The notes: a model not told the origin generated them from the sequence alone. 64,000 bases of DNA from Spirochaetales bacterium (GCA_018399255.1 JAGYPA010000008.1:31777-95776); one strand, 5' to 3'; counted from the first letter of the stretch, positions 26,412 through 35,681 are shown. Numbers and translations: made by a program.

Positions 26412-26418
26412 GATTTCT

Positions 26419-27096
26419 TTACTGTTTTGTTTTATATAGCTGCCACCAGGGTATTCTCGGATGCTCATGGTGCTCGGTATGGTAGCCGAAAAAGTAGCAG
26501 CTTACCATTGCCCAGATATGATTTTTCTTCTGGGTACGGGTGTTGTGCGGCGCCATCCCGGGAGTGTGAGGATAACGGTGAGGTCGATAGGTGCCGAAAT
26601 AGAAGAGTTGGAAGGTACCGAGAAATGCCGGAATTATCCAGAATGCGATCAGGTTTTCCAGAGGTGCCTGCAGCAGATAAAGTCCGATGTTGAACAGCAG
26701 CGCCATCACCAGTATTTGCCGTGCCGATATATAGCGAAAGAAGAATTGAAAGAACCAGAGAAAGAAGGACTGATGCTTTACGGAGAAATCGGGATCATCT
26801 GCCGTTCCGGAATAGCGGTGGTGGGCCATATGCTTCGGGAACATTTTCTTGTAGGAAAAGGCGGCAAACAGCCAGAGAGCCAGCTGTCCCGCGGCATCGT
26901 TTAGCTTTCTGTTTCGGGCAATGCCTCCGTGCATGCTGTCGTGGGCCGTTATGAAGAGGCCGGTATAGAGGTACCCCTGAACTGCAATATGGAGATAGGT
27001 CAACGGATCAGTCCATGAAAAGGCGAAGAAAAAGAGACTCCAGACCAGGTGCCCGGCCCATAACACGATGATAAGAAAAGCAAAAAACAAACCCAT
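26419..27096 (-). CDS. crtW: CrtW-type beta-carotene ketolase / fatty-acid hydroxylase superfamily
   Basis: A membrane di-iron oxygenase of 225 residues. The histidine clusters are in the CrtW positions: HDSMHGG near residue 53, MAHHRYSGTADDPDF near 90, and FGYHTEHHEHPRIPWWQL at the end. CrtW adds a keto group at C4 of a beta ring, making echinenone or canthaxanthin. Hydroxylases of the wider family share this layout, so the exact position of oxidation is uncertain. The start at 27096 follows GGAG; the longer frame uses TTG. It is the last gene of the carotenoid run, 45 bases after crtI. Confidence 0.75.
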   Translation of the reverse strand: MGLFFAFLIIVLWAGHLVWSLFFFAFSWTDPLTYLHIAVQGYLYTGLFITAHDSMHGGIARNRKLNDAAGQLALWLFAAFSYKKMFPKHMAHHRYSGTADDPDFSVKHQSFFLWFFQFFFRYISARQILVMALLFNIGLYLLQAPLENLIAFWIIPAFLGTFQLFYFGTYRPHRYPHTPGMAPHNTRTQKKNHIWAMVSCYFFGYHTEHHEHPRIPWWQLYKTKQ

Positions 27097-27141
27097 TGCT
27101 GTCAAACTCCTGCTATAAAAGCTCGCGTCGGAAGGCTCGCG

Positions 27142-28650
27142 TCAGACGCATCCTGCAATAATATCTGCGGTAATCATCCCTGACAGGGTCACCAGGGGCA
27201 TTCCCCCGCCAGGGTGCACGCTGCCGCCGCAAAGATAGAGCCCTTTCCATCGACGGGAAAAATTCGGATGCCGAAGGAAAGCCGCCGTCAGCGTATTTGA
27301 GGAGATTCCATAGAGGCTCCCCCGGTAACTGTCTGTCTCCTCCTCTATCTGGCGCGGCGTCAGGCTGCCCTCCGCATCGATGTGGTCTGCAAGGGAAACC
27401 TGCAGCTCCCTCGAAAGGCGTTCGATAACTCTTTCCCTGGTCTTATCAAGATCCCGCTGCCAGTCCCTGCCGTCGTGAGGCGGTGCATTAACCAGCACAA
27501 ACCAGTTCTCCCCGCCCTCAGGTGCATCTGCCGGGGTAATTTTCGACGTGATATTGACATAGACGGTCGGGTCGTCGGGAACTTTTTTCTCATCATGAAT
27601 CTGGGAAAATTCTTTCTTATAATCTGCTGAAAAGAAGATATTGTGCGCACCAAGGTCTTCGAAACCGCGGTTGATTCCCCAGTAATATACCAGACCTGAG
27701 GAGGACGGCGGCAGACGCCGATACCGTTTTGCCAGCGGGGCATCGGCATCATCAAGAAGCTGGGTGTAAAGAGTCAGCACATCGACATCGGAAACCACAA
27801 CGGGAAACCGCAGTTCCTGACCTTCAGCAAGTACTCCCGTTACTCTGCGGCCGGGACCAGACAGAATTCGCTCCACCCTGGTTCCCGTTCGTATATCAAC
27901 CCCGATATCCCTCGCAAGCCGTTCAAGTCCGCTGACTATTCCGTAGATACCGTCGGCGACCCCGTACCCTCCCAACCCGTGCTCAACATAGGCAATATTG
28001 TTCAAAGTTGCGGGAGCTTTGTACGGGCTTGAGCCGTTATACGTAGCAAAACGGTTAAGCAGCTGCACCATGCGGGGATCTTTGAAAAATGATCGGTTAG
28101 CCCTGTCCATGGTTCTCAAGGGATCGATCGAGAAAAACCTCATGAGGGAGGCAAGAGTTTCCCGGGAAAGGTACGTACTGAGTCGGTGCAGTGATTTTTC
28201 CAGAAAAATGCTGTGCGTCAAGTCGTAGATTTTTTTACTGTAGAAAAAATAGGCTTTTGACTCACTCTCAGGAATGTTGAATGTCTTCGTCAATGAGGGA
28301 ATAAAGTGCTCGATCAGATCGGAGGTTATCCTGGTTCCATCGGCAAACCAGTAGCGGGTCAGGGGAGAAAGAGGTATAACGTCTATGTAATCTTCGCGAG
28401 ACTTTCCTGCTCGTGCAAAAAGATCGTCAAATACACCGGGCAGGGTGAGCAGGGATGGTCCGGTATCGAAACGATATCCGTCAATTGTCAGGGTTCCGGC
28501 CTTCCCTCCCAGAGTCGGCTGCTTTTCAAAAAGCGTTACCTGATATCCTCTTGCCGCCAGACTTACAGCACTGGAGAGGCCGCCCAGGCCGCCCCCGATA
28601 ACAGCAGCTTTTTTCGCCGTATTTTTTGCAGGGAAATTTCCAGACCCCAT
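27142..28650 (-). CDS. crtI: Phytoene desaturase (CrtI family)
   Basis: An FAD-dependent desaturase of 502 residues. The N-terminal dinucleotide-binding motif AAVIGGGLGGLSSAVSLAARG is followed by the substrate-side FDTGPSLLTLPGVFDDLF, and the C-terminus has GLYLCGGSVHPGGGMPLVTLSGM, the CrtI signature. The open frame continues far upstream through the cyclase gene, but the ATG at 28650 shares a base with the cyclase stop (TGATG), which marks the real start. It should take phytoene to lycopene or a less-desaturated product. Number of steps not predictable. Confidence 0.9.
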   Translation of the reverse strand: MGSGNFPAKNTAKKAAVIGGGLGGLSSAVSLAARGYQVTLFEKQPTLGGKAGTLTIDGYRFDTGPSLLTLPGVFDDLFARAGKSREDYIDVIPLSPLTRYWFADGTRITSDLIEHFIPSLTKTFNIPESESKAYFFYSKKIYDLTHSIFLEKSLHRLSTYLSRETLASLMRFFSIDPLRTMDRANRSFFKDPRMVQLLNRFATYNGSSPYKAPATLNNIAYVEHGLGGYGVADGIYGIVSGLERLARDIGVDIRTGTRVERILSGPGRRVTGVLAEGQELRFPVVVSDVDVLTLYTQLLDDADAPLAKRYRRLPPSSSGLVYYWGINRGFEDLGAHNIFFSADYKKEFSQIHDEKKVPDDPTVYVNITSKITPADAPEGGENWFVLVNAPPHDGRDWQRDLDKTRERVIERLSRELQVSLADHIDAEGSLTPRQIEEETDSYRGSLYGISSNTLTAAFLRHPNFSRRWKGLYLCGGSVHPGGGMPLVTLSGMITADIIAGCV

Positions 28651-29435
28651 CAGCGTCTCTCCGGGGTTTTCCGAACGGATGCTCCGATGCGCCCGCTGCT
28701 TCCTGCAGTCCCGCGGCTCGCAGTTTTTACTTTCCAGCCCGGCTGCAGGCGGTTCTTGCAGAGCACGTAGAGCAGCTGATAGAGACCGAGAAGTGAAATA
28801 TTGTAGAAGAGGTCTTCCAGAGGAATGGTTATTATGCGAATTCCCCAGATTACTTCCGGGTTGTAGGTAACAATCGGCAGGCCGGTGAGGATGCCGTTGA
28901 TAAGCAGAAAGGCGATTATTGAGAGAAGAAAAAACCAGAGGGTATGGATTTCCCGCAGAAGTCGAGGCTGCAGAGCCATTACTGCGGCCAGCCAGACACT
29001 GACAGAAAGCATTGCCAATACGGTATATTCCTGAGTTCTGAACAGCCAGGCCAGCAGCAGAAACAAAACTGCTCCGCCCCACCCGGCAGCCTGCACCAAC
29101 AGCGGGGTCTTTTTCTCCCCTGCCCGAAAGGTATGCCCCGGAAAGTAGGCCCTTACGACTTCGTAGATAAAAATACAGGCATACGGCACCACGAAAAAGA
29201 AAAACCACTCGCCCAGCGGCAGTCCCAGAATAGTTATCTTGCCGGAATACTGTGGGCTGAAGGCCCAGTGGCCTCTTTCGGTCACCAGGACATCCCAGAT
29301 TATATAGATAGCGCTGACCGGCGCCAGCGCGCAGACCAGCGGTTTCCAGCTTTTATAGTAGGCAACCCGCTTATCGAAGGAGAGAGCAAACGGGCCTGCC
29401 AGAACTAACAATGTTATTACTACATAAGTGGTCAT
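28650..29435 (-). CDS. Lycopene cyclase, fused CrtYc-CrtYd type
   Basis: A 261-residue membrane protein with two lycopene-cyclase domain repeats. Each has the hallmark acidic motif: PLGEWFFFFVVPYACIFIYE in the first half and IPLEDLFYNISLLGLYQLLY in the second. About seven helices are predicted. This is the fused form of the actinobacterial CrtYc/CrtYd pair, also found in Bacteroidetes and fungi, rather than the flavoprotein CrtY. The basic tail after the last helix is extra. GAGGAG precedes the start and it is first in the operon. No phytoene synthase (crtB) is in the window. Confidence 0.83.
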   Translation of the reverse strand: MTTYVVITLLVLAGPFALSFDKRVAYYKSWKPLVCALAPVSAIYIIWDVLVTERGHWAFSPQYSGKITILGLPLGEWFFFFVVPYACIFIYEVVRAYFPGHTFRAGEKKTPLLVQAAGWGGAVLFLLLAWLFRTQEYTVLAMLSVSVWLAAVMALQPRLLREIHTLWFFLLSIIAFLLINGILTGLPIVTYNPEVIWGIRIITIPLEDLFYNISLLGLYQLLYVLCKNRLQPGWKVKTASRGTAGSSGRIGASVRKTPERR

Positions 29436-29479
29436 GAACTAACTCCTCAGTCTGAAGTTCGTCCATTCTAGCATGATTT

Positions 29480-29569
29480 GGGGTGTCTGACACTGCTTTC
29501 TTAGGGTGTCTGACACCGTTTTCCGCAATTTAACACGGTTTTTTTGAGGGATCCGGTGTCAGACACTTT
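29480..29569. repeat. GTGTCTGACACC repeat element, copy 1
   Basis: Begins with GTGTCTGACAC-type palindromes and ends with GGTGTCAGACACT, so the whole unit has inverted ends. Its inner part, from ACACCGTTTTCCGC to the end, is identical over about 55 bases with copy 2 at 36949-37043, in the same orientation. It overlaps the 3' end of the glycosidase-like gene and supplies its last 20 or so codons. Confidence 0.9.
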
Positions 29570-31642
29570 TCCTATCTCCCCCTCTCCTTCTCCTAAAATA
29601 GTGGTAAAGGTCAGGTTGCTCCAAAGCTGTACCGGATTGGACTCGGTAGTCGATCCGGATCCGCGTCCAAAGGGGACTATGAGATCACCTTCGGCTGATG
29701 CCGTGAAAGAATAGAGCTCGCTGGTAGAGAAAGAACCCGCCTTTTCCATCACATTGAGGATATAGGCTTTCAGATTCTCAAGTCTCTCGATGAGTGACGA
29801 AGGCCACGGCGGCTGCTTATCGCTGACCCGCGCAAGTTGTCTCTGGATACCATGAAACAAAATATTGTGCATGAGCGGCCAGATGACCAGGCCATGATAC
29901 TGTTTTCGTATCAGACTGCGCCGGATCTCCCGATCCTCGGCAAAGCAGGGATTTGACACAAGCAGACCAACTTCGGTTTTTAGACCCAGCGGGAACGCGG
30001 TCTCGAGCGGCTGCAGCATAATATCAAGCTCTTCTGCCTCCGGATCCCCATACAACAGGGAAAAAGCAATATCATTGTGCTGAATTTTAATTGGTTCATA
30101 CATCCGATCGAGAGCCAGTGCGTAGAATGAATACCATGAGTCCTCGGCTCTGTCGGAAATTCTCCCGCACAGCACTTTTCGTTCTGAATTCGAAAAGCCT
30201 GCCTCATGGAGCCAATCATCAAGATACTGCCGCACCTGCTTCAGCCTGACTGTAACGAGATATCGATTTCTGTCCCTGCTGCGGCGCACGGCATCGGCAT
30301 CGGCATCGGCATCGGTATCGGCATCGGCATCGGCCGGGTTTTCCCCTTTCTCGAGTTCAAGAATCTCTCTGAGACGGGGCATTCGATCCGTAAGTTTGGT
30401 AACTGCCGATTCCAGAAACGGCACCAGGCCCCTGTTCAGTTCATAACTGTACCGTATTCCTTGCGAAGCTAAAGAATCCCGCCAGTCTCCGACAGATTCA
30501 TCTGTATGATAGGCCACCAGCCCCTTTTGCAGCTGCTTGCGACAAAACCGGATATTTCCGGCTAACAGTACATGCCCGGAAGCTCCCCCTCCCCCCCGGT
30601 ACTCCTCATCCAGAAGCTGTTCAATCAGGGTTCCGAATCCTTTTTCCATACAGCGCACCAGCGTCAAGGGTAATAGAAAATCGTCATCGACCATATGGTA
30701 TTCCAACTGGGGACGGGGAATATCCGGTGCAGCAGAAGCTGATATAAGATGAGCAAATTCTCCGACCACTTCCTCATGGGCCACCTCTCCCTTATCCGAG
30801 AGGCGAGAAAACACTGACTTCAAGCCGTAGTAGAGCAGTTCTTCCTTCGTTTTGCCTACCAGAAGCGACAGGGAAAGCAATGTGTCTCTTCCAAAATAGG
30901 TCAGAAACCGGGGACTTCCGGCCATCAGCTTAGCCCGACTGGCCAGGATGAAGATCCCGTCGAGATTTCTGTCTACCATATCCTTCCGGAACGGCGACAG
31001 GGTTCCATACTCAGACAGTACATCGTCATGCAGAAGGTGCACCGGGGCTGAAGCCAGGGCTGAGAAATCTTCAGATCGGTACCTGCCGGAAAGTTCTATG
31101 AAGATAGTTACCTCATGGTATCCCCGGGGAATTGTCATAACAATGGTCTGTCCGGAATAGGTAAATTCACCGGGAAAAGCGATTTCTGCCCGATAACTCA
31201 ATATTTGACGATAATCCCTGTCTATCACCAGACATCCGTTCTCGACTGCAAGCCGGGTTGGAGAAAGATGCGCCTCCGTGACAAAGTTCCTGTACTCTTC
31301 CTCACTGCCTTCTTGAAATATCCGTATGCTTCGCATGGATTCGAAGAGTACGTTTGATATTTCCGCAGATATATCCGTCTCAGCAGTCAGGTGTACAGAA
31401 AAATTCATCCGGAATATCGTTGATGAAGAATTGTCGGTGATGCTCATTGCAGGATGCTCATTCGAAAGTTCCACTTTGAGGCCGGGGGATGCTTTCAAAA
31501 CCATCACCAATCCGAAATTCTGCTGTGATATTGCCGCCTGCAGTTCATGCAGCTCTCCACTGGAACGAACAACTATTGCGGCTGAACCTGCGGCGTCGTG
31601 GTGAAATAAAAATTGTGAATCAGCTTCTGTTCGTTTTAGCAC
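29501..31642 (-). CDS. Six-hairpin glycosidase-like protein, function unknown
   Basis: A 713-residue cytoplasmic-type protein (no signal peptide). The central segment SPRFLTYFGRDTLLSLSLLVG resembles the catalytic-domain entry of glycogen-debranching/GH15-like (alpha/alpha)6 enzymes, and a later VGDWRDSLASQG fits such folds. I do not recognise the exact family. The start is a GTG with GAAGGAG ahead. Its position downstream of a sugar ABC system suggests intracellular oligosaccharide breakdown (inference). A (DA)n stretch near residues 443-457 is a coding 6-bp repeat, and the last about 22 residues (KVSDTGSLKK...CQTP) are encoded by the inserted GTGTCTGACACC repeat, so the native C-terminus was lost or extended. 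Confidence 0.6.
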   Translation of the reverse strand: MLKRTEADSQFLFHHDAAGSAAIVVRSSGELHELQAAISQQNFGLVMVLKASPGLKVELSNEHPAMSITDNSSSTIFRMNFSVHLTAETDISAEISNVLFESMRSIRIFQEGSEEEYRNFVTEAHLSPTRLAVENGCLVIDRDYRQILSYRAEIAFPGEFTYSGQTIVMTIPRGYHEVTIFIELSGRYRSEDFSALASAPVHLLHDDVLSEYGTLSPFRKDMVDRNLDGIFILASRAKLMAGSPRFLTYFGRDTLLSLSLLVGKTKEELLYYGLKSVFSRLSDKGEVAHEEVVGEFAHLISASAAPDIPRPQLEYHMVDDDFLLPLTLVRCMEKGFGTLIEQLLDEEYRGGGGASGHVLLAGNIRFCRKQLQKGLVAYHTDESVGDWRDSLASQGIRYSYELNRGLVPFLESAVTKLTDRMPRLREILELEKGENPADADADTDADADADAVRRSRDRNRYLVTVRLKQVRQYLDDWLHEAGFSNSERKVLCGRISDRAEDSWYSFYALALDRMYEPIKIQHNDIAFSLLYGDPEAEELDIMLQPLETAFPLGLKTEVGLLVSNPCFAEDREIRRSLIRKQYHGLVIWPLMHNILFHGIQRQLARVSDKQPPWPSSLIERLENLKAYILNVMEKAGSFSTSELYSFTASAEGDLIVPFGRGSGSTTESNPVQLWSNLTFTTILGEGEGEIGKVSDTGSLKKTVLNCGKRCQTP
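30290..30331. repeat. 6-bp coding repeat, (Asp-Ala)n
   Basis: Seven units of GGCATC (one GGTATC) encode alternating Asp-Ala inside the glycosidase-like protein, probably a surface loop. Confidence 0.9.
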
Positions 31643-31654
31643 CCGATTCTCCTT

Positions 31655-31686
31655 CTATATGGCTATACGGCTATATGGCTACATGG
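31655..31686. repeat. 8-bp tandem repeat, four units
   Basis: CTATATGG, CTATACGG, CTATATGG, CTACATGG lie directly upstream of the ribosome-binding site of the glycosidase-like gene. Changes in copy number would alter its leader or promoter spacing. Confidence 0.85.
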
Positions 31687-31719
31687 CAGAGTGGTTATCT
31701 TATTTCTTGATGTATCAAG

Positions 31720-31751
31720 GAAATTTCAACATGAAATCATGTTGAAATTTC
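31720..31751. terminator. Perfect 14-bp hairpin after the sugar permease gene
   Basis: GAAATTTCAACATG and its exact complement flank a 4-base loop, 11 bases beyond the permease stop (minus strand). No long T-run follows, so it may stabilise the mRNA end or act as a weak terminator between the transporter genes and the glycosidase-like gene. Confidence 0.5.
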
Positions 31752-31761
31752 GACGGTTTGG

Positions 31762-33177
31762 TCAGCCTTTTGTTCCTCCGAATGAAAGGCCCTGAAGGAA
31801 ATATTTTTGAAATACCACATACAGGACAACGACAGGAACCGCACTCATAACCGCTCCCGATAGAATCAGCCCCCAGTCTCCTGCAGCCCCGTAGATCTGG
31901 CGAAAATAGAGAATGCCTATCGGCAGCGTCCTGATATCTTCGGGACTTGTCAGGACAATCATCGGCCAGAAAAAATCATTCCAGGCTCCCTGGAAGGTCA
32001 GAATTGTCACCGCCCCCAGCGCCGGTCGCGCCATCGGCAGCATTACGGAAAAAAAGGTTCTGAAATGTCCCGCGCCGTCAATAAATGCCGCCTCTTCAGT
32101 CTCTTTAGGCAGTGATTCAAAAAATTGCTTCATAATGAACACTTTGGCAGATTCGACCATGGCACTGGCCCCTGCCCCGCCCACAATGACACCGGCAAGT
32201 GTGTTGAGAAGGCTCTTAACGCCAAACAGGCGGGTTATTCCAAATACTCCGTCTCTCAGCACCAGATAATTGGATATGAAGGTGACCTGCGACGGGATAA
32301 CCTGACTGGCTATTACGATAAAGAATAGAAGATACCGTCCTTTGAAGGAATAGCGGGCCAGGGCATATCCAGCCATAGAGGCGAATGCAAGGTTCAGCAC
32401 TACCCGGGCAATTGCCACAAACAGTGAGTTTCCGAACCAGGCGACGAACAGATTCCTGCCGGTCGACAGGCTTTCGGTTTCATCGAACACCCGTCGATAA
32501 TTATAAAAAGCAAATCCCACTACTCCGGGAGCTATATGATCGAAGCTTGCAACCCTTCCTCGCCGTTCCAGACGGCTGGCGGGGAGTGTGCTGCTTAGAT
32601 AGATCAGTTCGGTTGAAGCAAGTATGTCCAGCGGCACTCTTTCAAGCAGCGGTCCATCTCCCTCAGGGTAGGTAACAGTAATGGTATACTCCACGGCTGT
32701 TCCGGATAGGGATTCGAGCAAATACGGTTCTCGTCGGGTTTCCTCTATTTCGCTGATACCCAAATGGTCGGCAGCATATGTCGGTACTTTAACGGCTGCC
32801 AGTCCAGCTCCCGGTTTTCTGCGGGGGATGGTAAATTCGGGTTCCTGCAGATTTTCAATATCTTCAATAAAATAGTTGATGGAGAATGTGAACTCATTGC
32901 CGGGTTCCGCTCCACCGGTCCATACGCCTCCCCCTGCGGCTTTTCCGAGTTTTCCCGCAGCAATCCAGTTCAAGGGGTTAAGCTGCGGTGTTTTCAGTGT
33001 CGGCGGGTAGTCCAGGGGATTGGTTTTGAAGCTTGACACCACGGAAAATAGCAGCGGAGAGAGAAAAACCAACATGAACAGCAGGTAAAGCACGTACACC
33101 ACGCCAACCCTTGCCCAACGTCTTCGGGCAAGGAAATTAAGTTCCGCCCTGGTATCCGGGTTCTGTAAGTCTGTCAT
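31762..33177 (-). CDS. Sugar ABC transporter permease, MalG-like with large periplasmic insert
   Basis: A binding-protein-dependent permease of the MalG/CUT1 group. The EAA loop reads KETEEAAFIDGAGHFRTFF, and the C-terminus ends GLSFGGTKG, as MalG-type proteins do. The normal MalG length is about 280-300; this one has 471. The excess lies between the first helix (residues 25-50) and the rest: about 180 residues (near 55-235) rich in beta-like segments such as VEYTITVTYPEG, which should face the periplasm. It overlaps the upstream permease gene by 4 bases (ATGA type). Confidence 0.87.
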   Translation of the reverse strand: MTDLQNPDTRAELNFLARRRWARVGVVYVLYLLFMLVFLSPLLFSVVSSFKTNPLDYPPTLKTPQLNPLNWIAAGKLGKAAGGGVWTGGAEPGNEFTFSINYFIEDIENLQEPEFTIPRRKPGAGLAAVKVPTYAADHLGISEIEETRREPYLLESLSGTAVEYTITVTYPEGDGPLLERVPLDILASTELIYLSSTLPASRLERRGRVASFDHIAPGVVGFAFYNYRRVFDETESLSTGRNLFVAWFGNSLFVAIARVVLNLAFASMAGYALARYSFKGRYLLFFIVIASQVIPSQVTFISNYLVLRDGVFGITRLFGVKSLLNTLAGVIVGGAGASAMVESAKVFIMKQFFESLPKETEEAAFIDGAGHFRTFFSVMLPMARPALGAVTILTFQGAWNDFFWPMIVLTSPEDIRTLPIGILYFRQIYGAAGDWGLILSGAVMSAVPVVVLYVVFQKYFLQGLSFGGTKG

Positions 33178-34256
33178 CGATCCGCCTCCGATTTTATCAG
33201 CAGCCGCTGCAGGATGACTGCCGCAATGGTGATGACGGCAAGAAACATTGCAGCTGCCGATGCCATCCCGACCTGCGGAAGGGTTCCGCCGGGAAACATC
33301 CGGTTGTAGACATAATATGCAAGGGTTATTACGGACTGGAGGGGAACTGCATCACCATAGATTGCCACCTGATCGAACATCTGAAGCGTCCCGATCAAGC
33401 TGAGGGTGAGTACCAGAAACAATACGGGTCTGATCGATGGTATGGTTATATAGCGGAACTGGAGATATGGGCCTGCTCCGTCTATCCTGGCAGCTTCATA
33501 GAGAACCGGAGGCACATCCTGGAGTCCGGCCAGAAATATCAGCATCAGGGTCGGGATAGTTGTAAAAATATTCTGGATTATGATCGCCCAGAGAGGTCTG
33601 GGGATGCCCATAAAACTCTCACGGGTATTGAGCCAGATGGTATTGATCTCTTCAAATTCCGGTATCGGTATGATTCCGAAGCTGTTCAGTGCGGTTACCG
33701 CCAATCCGGCTATCAGCATACTGGTGATCAGGAGCGGCAGTTCAAGAATTTTAACCGGCATTCCCCGCCGCTTTTCCAACAGAACCAGCAGGGTTTGCAC
33801 TGCAGCAATAATGAGTATGAGAGTCAGTACGGAAGGTATCAATGCCTGCATTCGGGAGAGTATGAAATTGACCATTCCCCTCCGTTGAAAAAGCCAGAGA
33901 AATATAACGGTTATGACTACTGAGCTGGTGACGCTCGGCAGGTAGAATCCGGCCCGGAAAAAGTTGATCCCGCGGATCTTTATATTGAGCAGAGCGGCAA
34001 GCACCAGTGCGAAAAATGTTTGCACGATGGTAACAAAAAATGCATAGAATACTGTATTGCGCAGGGCAAAGAGAAAGTTTGAATCTCTGAAAAGTGCTTT
34101 ATAGTTCTCTATTCCGATGAAGGTATAATCGTTGAACAGATTGTAGTTGGTGAAACTGAGCATAAGCGCCCGCATGGAGGCATAGACAAAAAACAGAGAG
34201 AGGCTGATCAGAAACGGCAAGAGAAAAATCCAGGGTATGAACGTCTGCTTTTTCAT
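33174..34256 (-). CDS. Sugar ABC transporter permease, MalF-like
   Basis: Partner permease (360 residues) with the EAA loop VLYEAARIDGAGPYLQFRYIT. Two extra hydrophobic segments (residues near 128-150 and 165-185) and a loop containing IPEFEEINTIWLNTRE sit in the middle, longer than a six-helix CUT1 permease. I start at 34256, with GGAGG 5 bases ahead, over the upstream ATG at 34322. No ATPase gene is in the cluster, so a shared MsmX/MalK-type ATPase from elsewhere is expected. Confidence 0.88.
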   Translation of the reverse strand: MKKQTFIPWIFLLPFLISLSLFFVYASMRALMLSFTNYNLFNDYTFIGIENYKALFRDSNFLFALRNTVFYAFFVTIVQTFFALVLAALLNIKIRGINFFRAGFYLPSVTSSVVITVIFLWLFQRRGMVNFILSRMQALIPSVLTLILIIAAVQTLLVLLEKRRGMPVKILELPLLITSMLIAGLAVTALNSFGIIPIPEFEEINTIWLNTRESFMGIPRPLWAIIIQNIFTTIPTLMLIFLAGLQDVPPVLYEAARIDGAGPYLQFRYITIPSIRPVLFLVLTLSLIGTLQMFDQVAIYGDAVPLQSVITLAYYVYNRMFPGGTLPQVGMASAAAMFLAVITIAAVILQRLLIKSEADR

Positions 34257-34395
34257 TAATCCTCCACAACAGCTTTCCGGTTCCGGGCGATGCTTTGCAT
34301 CAGGCAATGCTTTGCATAACATGAAGGCATTCCCGGATGCCGAATCCTTGTAAGATCCGAGAATGCCTGCCGAGAATGCCTGCAGGGTCTTCGTT

Positions 34396-35649
34396 CTATT
34401 TCATCATTTCATCGATTTCGCGCTGGGCTGCCTGAAGGGCTTCCTGCACGCTGACCTCACCTGCAGCTACGGTAACGATGGCTGTATTGATAGGGGTCAT
34501 CCAATCGGTTCCAACATTTCCAAACTGATACCCGAGCACATTGCCGGTACTTGATCCTACAAAGACGGCCTTGTTCGCCCGTGCTTCTCTTGAATCGTTT
34601 TTGAAGTAGGGATTATCGGCCAGAGATTTGCGACTGGGAATCGCGAGACCTTCTTCCAGGATGAACTGCTGTGCTTTTTCGCTGGTCAGGGCTGCCAGAA
34701 CCTTCACCGCGGCATCGAGGTTCTCTGTCTGACGATTGATGCCGTAGGCAACAGTATAGAGGAAGTTCCCTTTAGTACCATCGTCTGCTGCCGGAAGCAA
34801 TGCGCTTTCGAAAGGAATGTTCGGTGCATCATTGTTGAGGAATCCTATCATCCAGGCTCCCTCTAAGGCCATTCCTACCTGTTCGGTTGCAAAAGCTCCT
34901 CCGGTCCAGCCCTGACCAAGATCGCTGGGCATTACCGCTGCACCGCTCTTGATAAGATCGGTATACCAGGTAAAGGTCGATACAAATGCCGGATCCATCA
35001 GGTTGGTTTTGCCCTGACTGTCAAAAGGAGTCCATCCTGCGCCGAATGTGAAGGCACCAAACCGGTCATAGGAGGGCTGGAAAGCGATTCCATACATATC
35101 ACTGCCGAGGGCACTGATTGCTTCCGCTTTCCGGGCCAGTGAACTCCAGGTTTCATTATCTGTGGGGTATTCTACTCCGGCCTCATCAAACAGATCCATA
35201 TTATAGTAGAGTACCAGGGTATTGAAGTCTTTGGGTATCCCGAAAATATCTCCGTTGATCGTATAGGCTTCAATCAGACTGTCGATAAAAGGGGTGGTGT
35301 CAATCAAGCCGTTCAGCGGCTGGATCTGACCTGTAGCTATGATGCCGGGCGCCGTTTCAACCGGGACATACAGTATGTCACCTGCTGTTCCGGCACTCAG
35401 GGAGTTGTACAGGCCGGCATTGTAGTCGCCCTCTATTGGTTCATACACCAGTTTGATGTTGTCCTTTTCGAGGTCTGCTCCTATAACCTCGTTAAGCAGC
35501 CTGACTACGATTGCAGGATCCTGCCCCCCATAGCCTTGAATCCTTATGACTACCGGCTCATCCTGCTGTACAGACTCCGCCTGTCCGGCGGCGGTCAAGC
35601 CAAAACCGGCAAACAAAAGAACAATTCCAAATAACAATAATTTTCGCAT
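34396..35649 (-). CDS. Sugar ABC transporter substrate-binding protein
   Basis: Extracytoplasmic solute-binding protein family 1, 417 residues, with a signal peptide (MRKLLLFGIVLLFAGFGLTAAGQA). Typical parts are YNMDLFDEAGVEYPTDNETWSSL and the late AFATEQVGMALEGAWMIG. No lipobox cysteine. AGGAGG lies 5 bases before the ATG. It is the first gene after a LacI-type operator, so induced by sugar. A GH9 cellulase nearby makes a beta-glucan oligosaccharide a plausible substrate (inference). Confidence 0.9.
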   Translation of the reverse strand: MRKLLLFGIVLLFAGFGLTAAGQAESVQQDEPVVIRIQGYGGQDPAIVVRLLNEVIGADLEKDNIKLVYEPIEGDYNAGLYNSLSAGTAGDILYVPVETAPGIIATGQIQPLNGLIDTTPFIDSLIEAYTINGDIFGIPKDFNTLVLYYNMDLFDEAGVEYPTDNETWSSLARKAEAISALGSDMYGIAFQPSYDRFGAFTFGAGWTPFDSQGKTNLMDPAFVSTFTWYTDLIKSGAAVMPSDLGQGWTGGAFATEQVGMALEGAWMIGFLNNDAPNIPFESALLPAADDGTKGNFLYTVAYGINRQTENLDAAVKVLAALTSEKAQQFILEEGLAIPSRKSLADNPYFKNDSREARANKAVFVGSSTGNVLGYQFGNVGTDWMTPINTAIVTVAAGEVSVQEALQAAQREIDEMMK

Positions 35650-35667
35650 AAAATCCTCCTTAATATT

Positions 35668-35681
35668 TGTGAACGTTTACA
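35668..35681. promoter_or_regulatory. LacI-family operator and promoter of the sugar-uptake operon
   Basis: TGTGAACGTTTACA is a near-perfect palindrome with the central CG expected of LacI/GalR sites. On the minus strand a consensus TTGACA (35704-35709) lies upstream, with a weak -10 about 16-17 bases on. The operator thus covers the likely transcription start, a classical repressor position. The same site occurs in front of the lacI-type gene. Confidence 0.75.
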
